Below, one piece after another: positions 54,624-62,119 of a DNA stretch of 64,000 nt. The position numbers were made by a program, and so were the translations under genes. The notes beneath the pieces were generated by a model. The model was not told the origin of the DNA. It did not search any database and saw only the letters and a program-made list of their open reading frames with translations. This DNA comes from Erwinia sp050410775 (GTDB taxonomy: Bacteria > Pseudomonadota > Gammaproteobacteria > Enterobacterales > Enterobacteriaceae): the NCBI RefSeq assembly GCF_050410775.1, contig NZ_CP191229.1; one strand, written 5' to 3'. Numbering within the stretch: position 1 is the stretch's first letter; every line of letters begins with the position of its first letter.

Positions 54624-54902
54624 CACAACACCCTGTTATAAGACGCAATAAAGACTTGATTAAGCACAAGTAAAAAGGTTAATAACGTCTAAGTATCGCT
54701 TGCGCTCATCGCTTTGAGATAACAGTATCACCTAAATCAATGGTAAATCAATTGAATGGAATGTGCGTCTCAGAGGGATGTTGGCTATGCTTACAGATGA
54801 AACCTGTTCGCCAGGTTATGCGGGAGAAGAGGAATATTTACTCACTGCCGTCCTTTAATTGCTTAAATTTTAAGTAAAATTAACCGTTAAAATGAGGTTA
54901 TT
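54624..54902. promoter_or_regulatory. Divergent control region of the Tm-1-like operon and its regulator
   Basis: The 279 AT-rich bases contain two perfect odd palindromes near the regulator start, CTTAAATTTTAAG (54862-54874) and TTAACCGTTAA (54880-54890), and an 11-base-period direct repeat AAATCAAT-GGT-AAATCAAT (about 54734-54752). These are candidate operators for the TetR-type protein. No gene is seen. Confidence 0.55.
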
Positions 54903-55541
54903 GTGGAGCAAAGGGATTCCGCTGGGGTGACAACACTGACCGCCACACGTGCGAGAACGCGTCGTTTACTGATTGAAACCGCAATGAAAATGTTCGACAG
55001 CGGCGCCTTTCCGTCCATTACCGAGGTGGCGCAGGAAGCACAGCTTTCCCGCGCGACGGCCTACCGTTATTTTCCGACCCAGAGCGCGCTGGTTTCCGCC
55101 ATCGTGACAGAAACGCTCAGCCCGATTAAAAGCTGGCGGCCTTCCCGCGAAGAGGTGGGCGACCGTATTGATGAGCTGCTCTCCTTTGCCTTTCCGCGGA
55201 TGCTGGAACATGAAGGGACGCTACGGGCCGCGCTGCATCTCTCGCTGACGCAGTGGGCGCAATCGCAGGCTACCGACAGGCCTGGAAAAGAGAAGCTGGT
55301 GCGGGGGAACCGTAAAGCGCTACTGCAACATGTAGTGGAACCGCTGAACAAAGAGCTTCCACCTGAGATGGTGCAGCGGGTTATTCAGTCGCTTTCGCTG
55401 GTATACGGCTCGGAGATCTTTCTGGTGATGAAAGATATCTGGGGCTGTAACAATGAACAGTTACAGGACATTGGCAAGTGGATCGCCAAAGCCATTGTCC
55501 GTCAGGCGCGCGAGGAAGCGGGCGTACGCCCTGCAAGCTAA
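54903..55541 (+). CDS. TetR-family transcriptional regulator
   Basis: The 212-residue protein has an N-terminal TetR helix-turn-helix (residues 15-65: ARTRRLLIETAMKMFDSGAF, ITEVAQEAQLSRATAYRYFP) and a helical C-terminal ligand domain without a recognisable specificity. The start is a GTG with GAGG upstream. It faces the UPF0261/TIM-barrel operon and probably represses it, as is usual for divergent TetR genes. It is convergent with speC. Confidence 0.88.
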   Translation: MEQRDSAGVTTLTATRARTRRLLIETAMKMFDSGAFPSITEVAQEAQLSRATAYRYFPTQSALVSAIVTETLSPIKSWRPSREEVGDRIDELLSFAFPRMLEHEGTLRAALHLSLTQWAQSQATDRPGKEKLVRGNRKALLQHVVEPLNKELPPEMVQRVIQSLSLVYGSEIFLVMKDIWGCNNEQLQDIGKWIAKAIVRQAREEAGVRPAS

Positions 55542-55576
55542 ACGGACAGGAGCCGGAACTGCCGGCTCCTGAACGA

Positions 55577-57721
55577 TCAGGATTGAATCATATAGCCATA
55601 CAGCCGCTTAACGCCGGCGGCATCTGCCTCAGCGTAGACGCCCTGTAGCTCAGGTGAGAAGCCGGGTAACAGATTCAGCCCCTCCTCCAGCGCCAGGAAA
55701 TAGCGCTGCACGGCGCCGCCCCACCGCTCTCCCGGCACCACGCAGAGCACGCCCGGTGGATAAGGCAGCGCCCCTTCGGCCGCAATCCGTCCCTCCGCCT
55801 GAGCAACAGGCACCAGCTCAACGTCGCCACGAATAAACGCAATATTGGCATCCTGAGGATTCATTGCGCTCTCAGGCAGGCTCTCCTGACGGAACATCGC
55901 CTTCTGCAAATCCTTCACGCCGTGGCTGACATAGAGCTGATGCATTTCCTGACACAGACGGCGCAGCGTGTAGCCTTCGTAGCGCGCCCTGTTTTTCCGG
56001 TAAATGGTCGGCAGTACGTCCCGCAACAGCGCATCTTCTTTAATATGCTGCTCAAACTGCGCCAGCCTTGCCACCAGATGCGCCATCTTCTCCACGCTCT
56101 CCGCTGGCGTCAGCAGGAACAGGATAGAATTGAGATCGCACTTCTCCGGCACCACGCCATTCTCACGCAGGTAATTTGCCAGGATCGTCGCCGGAATGCC
56201 AAATGAGGCGTACTGACCGGTGGCCGCATCAATACCCGGCGTGGTCAGCAGCAGCTTGCAGGGATCGACCAGATACTGATCTTGCTCATAGCCGGCAAAG
56301 CCATGCCAGGCGGCGCCCGGTTCATAGCTGAAATAGCGCGGATCGGCGGCGATCGCGGCGGTTGCCGCCTCCTGCCAGGGCTTGCCGCCCACCTCATCGG
56401 GGATAAAAGGTTTAATCATTTCGCACTTTTGCAAAATGGCCTTGCGGGTATCAATGCCCAGCATGACGCATTCATGCCACAGGCGGCGCCCTGCCTCGCC
56501 CTGATGCATTCTGGCGTTCACATCCAGCGCGGCAAATAGCGGGTAGAACGGGCTGGTAGAGGCGTGCAGCATAAAAGCGTTATTGAGCCGCTTGTGGCTG
56601 CAAAAGCGCTGCTGGCCACGGATATGGTTATCTTTTTTATGGATTTGCGAGGTCTGGGAAAAGCCCGCCTGCTGTTTATGCACCGACTGGGTGACGAAGA
56701 TGCCCGGATCCTGTTCATTAAGCTCAAGCAGCAGCGGAGAACACGCCTGCATCACCGGGATAAACTGCTCATAGCCGACCCAGGCGGAATCAAACAGGAT
56801 GTAGTCACACAGGTGGCCGATAGTGTCGATAACCTTGCGGGCGTTGTAGACGGTGCCGTCATAGGTGCCGAGCTGGATCACCGCCAGGCGGAAAGGACGC
56901 GCCTCTCCGGCACGTTCAGGCGCCACCTTTTTAATCTGTTCACGCAGCCAGCCTTCATTGAAACAGTGCGCGTCGATGCCGCCAATAAAGCCAAAGGGAT
57001 TGCGGGCCGTTTCCAGATAGACCGGCGTGGCGCCCGCCTGGATCAGCGCGCCGTGGTGGTTTGATTTGTGATTATTACGATCGAACAGCACCAAATCCCC
57101 ACGCGTCAGCAGCGCGTTGGTCACGACCTTATTGGCGCTGGAGGTGCCATTAAGTACGAAATAGGTTTTATCGGCGTTAAAGACTTTGGCGGCAAACTTC
57201 TGCGCGTGCTTGGCTGACCCTTCATGGATCAGCAAATCGCCAAGCTTCACGTCCGCGTTACACATATCGGCCCGGAAAATATTCTCGCCAAAAAAGTCGA
57301 AGAACTGACGGCCCGCCGGATGCTTTTTGAAGAACGCCCCGCCCTGATGCCCCGGACAGGCGAAAGTACTGTTATCCATCGCCACATATTTGGTCAGCGT
57401 CTGAAAAAACGGCGGCAGCAGCCCCGCCTGATAGTCAGAGGCGGCGGCTTCAAGCAGCGCGGCATCACCAGGCTCGCCCGTAAGTAAACCGGTTACCGCC
57501 GGCAGATCCTGCGCCTGTTCCGGCTCGTCCAGCGCGATAAAAACCGGCAGGTTAAAACCGGTATGCCGGAGCAGCGCCAGCACACCGCTGCGCGAATCAG
57601 AAACGGACAGAACCACCGCCGCCACATCGGTAAAATCGGTATTATCCAGCGTCACGACTTCGCGCCCGGTCTGGAGGTGGATAGCGACGGTAGTACTGGC
57701 TGCAATTTTCAGAGGAGTCAT
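55577..57721 (-). CDS. speC: Ornithine decarboxylase SpeC
   Basis: The 714-residue fold-type I PLP decarboxylase makes putrescine from ornithine. It has the N-terminal response-regulator-like wing domain, NSTFACPGHQGGAFFKKHP, FDRNNHKSNHHGA, ILFDSAWVGYEQF and the PLP lysine in SVHKQQAGFSQTSQIHKKD. Length and sequence fit the constitutive SpeC and not the inducible SpeF. The ATG at 57721 has AAGGAT upstream; a longer frame to 57793 lacks homology. Together with speA and speB the window encodes both putrescine routes. Confidence 0.95.
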   Translation of the reverse strand: MTPLKIAASTTVAIHLQTGREVVTLDNTDFTDVAAVVLSVSDSRSGVLALLRHTGFNLPVFIALDEPEQAQDLPAVTGLLTGEPGDAALLEAAASDYQAGLLPPFFQTLTKYVAMDNSTFACPGHQGGAFFKKHPAGRQFFDFFGENIFRADMCNADVKLGDLLIHEGSAKHAQKFAAKVFNADKTYFVLNGTSSANKVVTNALLTRGDLVLFDRNNHKSNHHGALIQAGATPVYLETARNPFGFIGGIDAHCFNEGWLREQIKKVAPERAGEARPFRLAVIQLGTYDGTVYNARKVIDTIGHLCDYILFDSAWVGYEQFIPVMQACSPLLLELNEQDPGIFVTQSVHKQQAGFSQTSQIHKKDNHIRGQQRFCSHKRLNNAFMLHASTSPFYPLFAALDVNARMHQGEAGRRLWHECVMLGIDTRKAILQKCEMIKPFIPDEVGGKPWQEAATAAIAADPRYFSYEPGAAWHGFAGYEQDQYLVDPCKLLLTTPGIDAATGQYASFGIPATILANYLRENGVVPEKCDLNSILFLLTPAESVEKMAHLVARLAQFEQHIKEDALLRDVLPTIYRKNRARYEGYTLRRLCQEMHQLYVSHGVKDLQKAMFRQESLPESAMNPQDANIAFIRGDVELVPVAQAEGRIAAEGALPYPPGVLCVVPGERWGGAVQRYFLALEEGLNLLPGFSPELQGVYAEADAAGVKRLYGYMIQS

Positions 57722-57832
57722 AACACAAATCCTTAAGCGGCAAGGATGAGCGGGTGCCAGAGGCACATCATGGATAGAGGCAACGGCCTTCACCCGGCGA
57801 ACGGTATCTGAGGGGGATCGGCGAAATACGCT

Positions 57833-57886
57833 TCAGCCTCGACCGCCAGACATCAGTAAAACCAGAGGGTATCTGCTTTTACGCAT
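57833..57886 (-). CDS. Candidate 17-codon leader ORF before speC
   Basis: A short frame reads MRKSRYPLVLLMSGGRG and ends 111 bases before the speC start. It has only a weak ribosome site. It may be a leader peptide or chance. Confidence 0.2.
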   Translation of the reverse strand: MRKSRYPLVLLMSGGRG

Positions 57887-57913
57887 GGCCAAAAGTCAGG
57901 CGCGGGACAGACC

Positions 57914-58012
57914 TCACCGCACGGTGAAGCGGGATTTCAGTGGGCAGGCACGGGCATTTCGTAAGCCGTGCGAAACCAGGCAGGGAAAGAAGCTGAGCAA
58001 TAGGGCTTTCAT
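57914..58012 (-). CDS. Candidate 32-codon upstream ORF before speC
   Basis: The frame MKALLLSFFPCLVSHGLRNA followed by RACPLKSRFTVR has GAGGT eight bases before its ATG and lies in the expected speC leader. It is rich in Leu and Arg. It does not match the known speF leader peptide SpeFL. Whether it is translated cannot be told from sequence. Confidence 0.25.
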   Translation of the reverse strand: MKALLLSFFPCLVSHGLRNARACPLKSRFTVR

Positions 58013-58386
58013 CGCAGCGACCTCAAAAATGCAGCATTTCCTCGTGAGAATGGGCGTAATGATGGCACTTCTGATAAAGGGATTCAAGGTCGCGACAATC
58101 GGGGGATTCGTGAAGCGTACAGGTTCAGTCTGAGATGAACGCTGGCAGCTTAAGCGGTGAAGGCTGCCGATTTTAACGCACGGCAGAAAAGTAACCCTTT
58201 CCATCGCGTTAATACCTGGGGCCTTTCTCTCTCAACGGTTGCTGCGGGTTTAAGGGCGAGTCAGAGAAGCGGGCAAAGCGGAGCGTTGTAAAGGGCAAAA
58301 ATCAGGCAGGTTGTTCAGGAAACTCGCTGTTTTCACTCAGGTTGATGGAAAAGAGTGCAATCGGTAACGTTTCAGTCATAAAGGCA
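58013..58386. other. Region between the speC leader and the tRNA-Phe promoter
   Basis: This should contain the speC promoter (leftward) and upstream activating sequence of the tRNA gene (rightward). No recognised gene; E. coli has yqgA here and it is absent. Confidence 0.4.
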
Positions 58387-58422
58387 TTGACGCCTTGCTG
58401 CCAGTAAGGTTTAATGCGCCCC
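58387..58422 (+). promoter_or_regulatory. tRNA-Phe promoter with GC-rich discriminator
   Basis: TTGACG (58387-58392), a 17-base spacer, TTTAAT (58410-58415), then GCGCCCC. The GC-rich discriminator is typical of stable RNA promoters under stringent (ppGpp) control. Confidence 0.88.
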
Positions 58423-58425
58423 GTT

Positions 58426-58501
58426 GCCCGGATAGCTCAGTCGGTAGAGCAGGGGATTGAAAATCCCCGTGTCCTTGGTTCGATTCCGAGTCCGGGCACC
58501 A
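58426..58501 (+). tRNA. tRNA-Phe (anticodon GAA)
   Basis: A 76-base cloverleaf: acceptor GCCCGGA/TCCGGGC, D arm with AGCTCAGTCGGTAGAGC, anticodon stem GGGGA, loop TTGAAAA with GAA, T arm GTTCGATTC, and encoded CCA. It corresponds to E. coli pheV beside speC. This tRNA is a frequent integration site for islands in enterobacteria, but no integrase or duplicated tRNA end is visible. Confidence 0.98.
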
Positions 58502-58511
58502 TTATTTAAAG

Positions 58512-58535
58512 AACCCGCCTTACGGCGGGTTTTTG
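58512..58535 (+). terminator. tRNA-Phe terminator
   Basis: ACCCGCC, TTA, loop and GGCGGGT followed by TTTT, 11 bases after the tRNA. Confidence 0.93.
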
Positions 58536-58834
58536 CTTTCTGAAGCCAGCACATATCCCCTCTCCTCTGGTATTCGCATACGCTCATCAAGCTCCCCCCT
58601 GCTTTGACGGTAAATCAGCCCGGCAGCGTTTCAACATCCTTATATGCCACGCTCATCATCGCAGTCTTAGTGAAAGCAAGCCGGCCCGGCCTTTAGCATA
58701 AGCTTTTACAGCCGCTAAACGCAGAAACCCCTTCAACGCATTACAGGGGTTATCAGCTACATGAAGACAACGTTATGTGAAATGGATCGGTTGCCAGCCG
58801 GCAAATCACACGCCAACTGGCCTGCTATTAGCTT
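58536..58834. other. Intergenic region after tRNA-Phe
   Basis: About 300 bases with no gene seen. It contains the hairpin at 58726-58751 noted separately. Confidence 0.5.
58726..58751 (-). terminator. Possible terminator of the LysM gene
   Basis: AACCCCT, 12-base loop, AGGGGTT, followed on the minus strand by TCTGCGTTT. The stem is good but the U-tract is poor. Confidence 0.45.
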
Positions 58835-59092
58835 TTATTCAGGAATTTGCAGAACCTGACCGGGAACTATTTCATCAGGGCTGGTTAACTTATCTTTATT
58901 AGCCTCAAAAATGCTCATGTATTTAGCCGGGTCCTTATAAAACTGTTTCGAAATCGCACTCAGCGTATCGCCAGATTTAACAATATAAGTACGTCCGCGT
59001 TCAATTGACGTTGTATTTTTCTCTTTATCGCTTTTATCTACGGCGTGTAACAGATCGCTACCAATATCTTTAACTTTATCTAAGAGACTCAT
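58835..59092 (-). CDS. Small LysM-domain protein
   Basis: The 85-residue protein has a charged N-terminal helix (SLLDKVKDIGSDLLHAVDKSD) and one LysM domain (about residues 34-85: RTYIVKSGDTLSAISKQFYK, MSIFEANKDKLTSPDEIVPG). It resembles the C-terminal half of the potassium-binding protein Kbp (YgaU) but lacks its BON domain. There is no signal peptide, so it is likely cytoplasmic. The second Met is used because AAAGGA stands 5 bases before it. Confidence 0.85.
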   Translation of the reverse strand: MSLLDKVKDIGSDLLHAVDKSDKEKNTTSIERGRTYIVKSGDTLSAISKQFYKDPAKYMSIFEANKDKLTSPDEIVPGQVLQIPE

Positions 59093-59249
59093 ATTCATCC
59101 TTTGATATTATTCCGGAGTTTATATTACGTTTAAAAACAGCATTGCCAGACAGGCCCTGCTGAACGTACGATACTACCCGCATAATTAAGATAAATAATA
59201 AACACACACTAAACATAAAAGAAGATAACCACAGAGTTAAGGAGTTGAA

Positions 59250-59510
59250 ATGGGCATATTATCATGGGTCATATTTGGATTGATCGCTGGCGTCATCGCC
59301 AGGTGCATCATGCCTGGAAAAGAACACATGGGCATTTTCATGACGATGATTCTTGGTGTGGTCGGGGCTTTAATTGGCGGTGTCATCAGTACAGCTTTAG
59401 GCTTTGGCAAGGTGAGTGGCTTCAATATTTACAGCATTGCTATTGCTACCCTCGGTGCAATTATTGTGCTGTTCGCTATTCATAAGATCAGGGCATTAAA
59501 ACAGCTATAA
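59250..59510 (+). CDS. GlsB/YeaQ/YmgE family membrane protein
   Basis: The 86-residue protein has three hydrophobic segments and the family motifs ILSWVIFGLIAGVIARCIMPG and TMILGVVGALIGGVIS. Members are general-stress proteins of unknown mechanism (YeaQ, YmgE in E. coli). A ribosome site, AAGGAG, lies 7 bases before the start. Probably co-transcribed with the next gene, 27 bases away. Confidence 0.92.
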   Translation: MGILSWVIFGLIAGVIARCIMPGKEHMGIFMTMILGVVGALIGGVISTALGFGKVSGFNIYSIAIATLGAIIVLFAIHKIRALKQL

Positions 59511-59537
59511 TAATTACAAACTGAAAGGAATTTAATA

Positions 59538-59918
59538 ATGAGCATGCTGGAAAAAGTGTTGGGTATGTGCGGCCTCAGTAATCAAACTACTCAGGAAGTG
59601 AATGGGGTAATAGAGTGGGTGGAGCAGCAAGGTGGGATACAGGCTCTTGTAAATCGTCTACAAAGCGGTGAGTTCAGCGATATTGTCCAGTCCTGGCTTA
59701 GCGATCGGCAAAATGTTGCGCTCAGTAGCGAAATTGTGCAGAAGATGATCGGCTCAGAGGCAATTGAACAATTAGCCGCTAAGCTGGGCATAAATACCCC
59801 GGATGCGTTAAATCTGCTGGCAAAATACCTACCCCAATTAGTGGATAAATCCTCCTCTTCTGGCGCCGTTGATACTAATACAGATCTTGCATTAATCGTG
59901 AATAAACTGTCGCACTAA
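59538..59918 (+). CDS. YidB-like protein (DUF937)
   Basis: The 126-residue protein matches the YidB family: SMLEKVLGMCGLSN, EWVEQQGGIQALVNRLQSGEF, VQSWLSDRQNVALSSEIVQKMIG and LGINTPDALNLLAKYLPQLVD. Function unknown. AAAGGAAT precedes the start. It pairs with the YeaQ-type gene, and together with the divergent LysM gene makes a stress-type trio. Confidence 0.88.
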   Translation: MSMLEKVLGMCGLSNQTTQEVNGVIEWVEQQGGIQALVNRLQSGEFSDIVQSWLSDRQNVALSSEIVQKMIGSEAIEQLAAKLGINTPDALNLLAKYLPQLVDKSSSSGAVDTNTDLALIVNKLSH

Positions 59919-59926
59919 ATATTGCT

Positions 59927-59967
59927 AAAGATAAAAGCCACCAGACCCAGACTGGCTTTTATCTTTT
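59927..59967 (+). terminator. Terminator after the YidB-like gene
   Basis: AAAGATAAAAGCCA pairs perfectly over 14 bases with TGGCTTTTATCTTT around a 12-base loop. It sits 8 bases after the stop and its last arm is T-rich. Confidence 0.9.
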
Positions 59968-60099
59968 AATCAGAAATAACGCATTAATTTAAAAGCACCA
60001 GACGCAAGAAACAGGGCGCGATTTTACCGTCAGAGGATCGGTAAGCCGGTCGGGGAGCTCGCTGGTCAGGCCCTCCTCCCCGTTTGATCCACTGGGAAG

Positions 60100-61392
60100 T
60101 TACCCTTCCGCTTCACCGGTAGAGCTGGCGCTAAAGAAACGCTGTCGTGCCCGCTCTATCGGCGCCAGCAGCAGAGCAATCAACGGTTTTTTATCCACCA
60201 CGATATCAGCACTCAGCGTCATTCCTCCCAGTAACAGGCGGGAGTGTTTACCGGGATCCTCAAAAGAAGAAGGCAACTTAATGCGCGTCAGGTAATAGGT
60301 CTGGCCCTGCTTTAAAGAGATTAACGCTGACCGGCTGTCGATACTGACAGGATAGAAATTTTCCAGCTTAGAGGTCACGGTGCCGTACTTATCCATCGGC
60401 CACGCATCAAAGCGAACTTTCACACTGTCACCCGTATTAATTCGTCCTGCTCCGCTGGAGGGGATATACAGATAACCTTCCAGCGGACTTTCCCGATCGT
60501 GACGGATGACCATCACTACCTCACTGTCCTGGGTTACCGCTTTACCTGGCGGGAAGTTAATGGCCACCACATATCCGCTGGTCGGTGCCAGCATTGCCAT
60601 CGTTTTACTGCCCTGCGTCGCCATCGTGCGATCGATTTCGCTGTTGCGATTATCCAGATAGAGCATCTGGGTGCTGAGATCATCAATCTGATACTGCGTA
60701 TTATCGTTTGCAGACGTTTTATTGCTCTGCAACTGTAACAGACTGGATTCCTCAAGCTTCAGATTCAGCTGGGCATTAAGCACATCATTATATTTCACGC
60801 TGAGATCTGTTTTAGACACATATCCTTTACCCGCAATCGCCTTATAGGATCGATAGGTCTGGTTTGCGTTATTTATCAACTCACGCGCTTTTTTAATTTT
60901 AATGGCCGAGGCTTCAATCTGCGCATCGATAGTCGCAGACTGGCGCTTCAGGCTCTCCCTGAGCCTGGCGATTGAACGTTCCATATCGCTGATGCGCGCA
61001 ACGTTGCGGGCTTTTTCTGCAGCATATCGTTGCGCCTCATATTCAATGACTGAGCCCTCTTTCCCGCCATAATCTTGTGACAGGCTGAATAAAACCTGGT
61101 TCTCTTTAACGAATTGCCCTTCATGCACCGGAATATTGATGATAGTTCCCGACGCTTTTGCCCGCACCTGCACATCGCCTTTAACGTTAGTAATGACGCC
61201 CTGCGCCAGCGTCGTTTCGGAATACTCGACGACGCAGGAGTAGATCAGCAAACACAGAAAAAAAGTGGCGAACAGGGTCAGAGCAACTTTCAACCCTGGC
61301 AAATTTATTTGATAGATACGTGCGTAATGGCGTCCGGGCGTAGCCAGCAGACGAGTTTTGCGTTGTTTGATCGGCGGCATGGGTTCATCCAT
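60100..61392 (-). CDS. HlyD-family periplasmic adaptor of an ABC exporter
   Basis: The 430-residue protein has a short cytoplasmic N-terminus, one transmembrane helix (residues 34-52, LKVALTLFATFFLCLLIYS), a first lipoyl half (GVITNVKGDVQVRAKASGTI, VKENQVLFSL), a long coiled-coil hairpin (about 115-240), a second lipoyl half (PTSGYVVAINFPPGKAVTQ) and a beta-barrel. It resembles CvaA-type adaptors that link bacteriocin ABC transporters to TolC. Start codon overlaps the upstream stop by eight bases (coupled). The GC content is lower than in the backbone genes. Confidence 0.88.
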   Translation of the reverse strand: MDEPMPPIKQRKTRLLATPGRHYARIYQINLPGLKVALTLFATFFLCLLIYSCVVEYSETTLAQGVITNVKGDVQVRAKASGTIINIPVHEGQFVKENQVLFSLSQDYGGKEGSVIEYEAQRYAAEKARNVARISDMERSIARLRESLKRQSATIDAQIEASAIKIKKARELINNANQTYRSYKAIAGKGYVSKTDLSVKYNDVLNAQLNLKLEESSLLQLQSNKTSANDNTQYQIDDLSTQMLYLDNRNSEIDRTMATQGSKTMAMLAPTSGYVVAINFPPGKAVTQDSEVVMVIRHDRESPLEGYLYIPSSGAGRINTGDSVKVRFDAWPMDKYGTVTSKLENFYPVSIDSRSALISLKQGQTYYLTRIKLPSSFEDPGKHSRLLLGGMTLSADIVVDKKPLIALLLAPIERARQRFFSASSTGEAEG

Positions 61393-62119
61393 GAAGTAAA
61401 ACAGAAATATCGTCCCACTGTCCCCAGCAGACAGGGTTACGGGCCAGATGCGTAAAATTGTCCTGCACCGCTTGTGTCCAGCCATCCGCCGGCAGGTTCT
61501 CACCCGTAAGATGAAAAGAGCCCAGCGGGCTGCCGACGGGTAGCAGGGTTTGGATCTCCAGATGAAGTCGTTGCAGCACCAGCGGAGAGACATCAGTGAT
61601 CAGCAGGCGGTTGCCGTTCAGAATCACGGGTTGCAGAAAAGAAGCGGGCAGCCGTTCATCAATAAACACCAATACCATCATTGGCCGTGAGGAGAGCAAT
61701 CCGCCGCCCTGTACCGGACGCATCATTTTCAGAGGCTGCCAGCGATCATCACAGGTGATAAACATAAAGTCATAGCCATCCGGGGCTATCTGCATCATTT
61801 TTGCCAGCACCAGAGGCAGGCCGTTCCAGCGTAGTAACGGGACAATGCAGCGTCGCTCAAATAACCGCGTCTCACGGACCCAGCGCAGTACTTCCTGCTC
61901 CGCGGCCGGCGTCATATAGCGAGCCCAGCGCGCAGGAGGCAACGATTTTAAGGTGACCAGCAAACGCAGTTTTTCACGTAGATTGTCCACGAAGAGAGTG
62001 TCGTTATAGTGTTCTTCGGGCTGACGCATCAGCTGGAGATAATTTTGTTCAAACCGCTCGCCGAGATGCTGGCGGCGGGCGTTTTTTGCCAGCCAGCGGC
62101 AGATCACCTCCGGGATCAT
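61385..62119 (-). CDS. Protein of unknown function in the exporter operon
   Basis: I do not recognise this 244-residue protein. It has no signal peptide or clear transmembrane helix. It is rich in Leu, Arg and Pro, with PEEHYNDTLFVDNLREKLRLL, LFERRCIVPLLRWNGLPLVL, FMFITCDDRWQPLKMM and LLSSRPMMVLVFIDERLP as the most distinctive parts. Two Cys residues occur in the central and late regions. It overlaps the ABC exporter gene by four bases (ATGA) and the HlyD gene by eight, so all three are translated together. A role in substrate recognition, maturation or immunity is possible but unsupported. Confidence 0.75.
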   Translation of the reverse strand: MIPEVICRWLAKNARRQHLGERFEQNYLQLMRQPEEHYNDTLFVDNLREKLRLLVTLKSLPPARWARYMTPAAEQEVLRWVRETRLFERRCIVPLLRWNGLPLVLAKMMQIAPDGYDFMFITCDDRWQPLKMMRPVQGGGLLSSRPMMVLVFIDERLPASFLQPVILNGNRLLITDVSPLVLQRLHLEIQTLLPVGSPLGSFHLTGENLPADGWTQAVQDNFTHLARNPVCWGQWDDISVLLHG

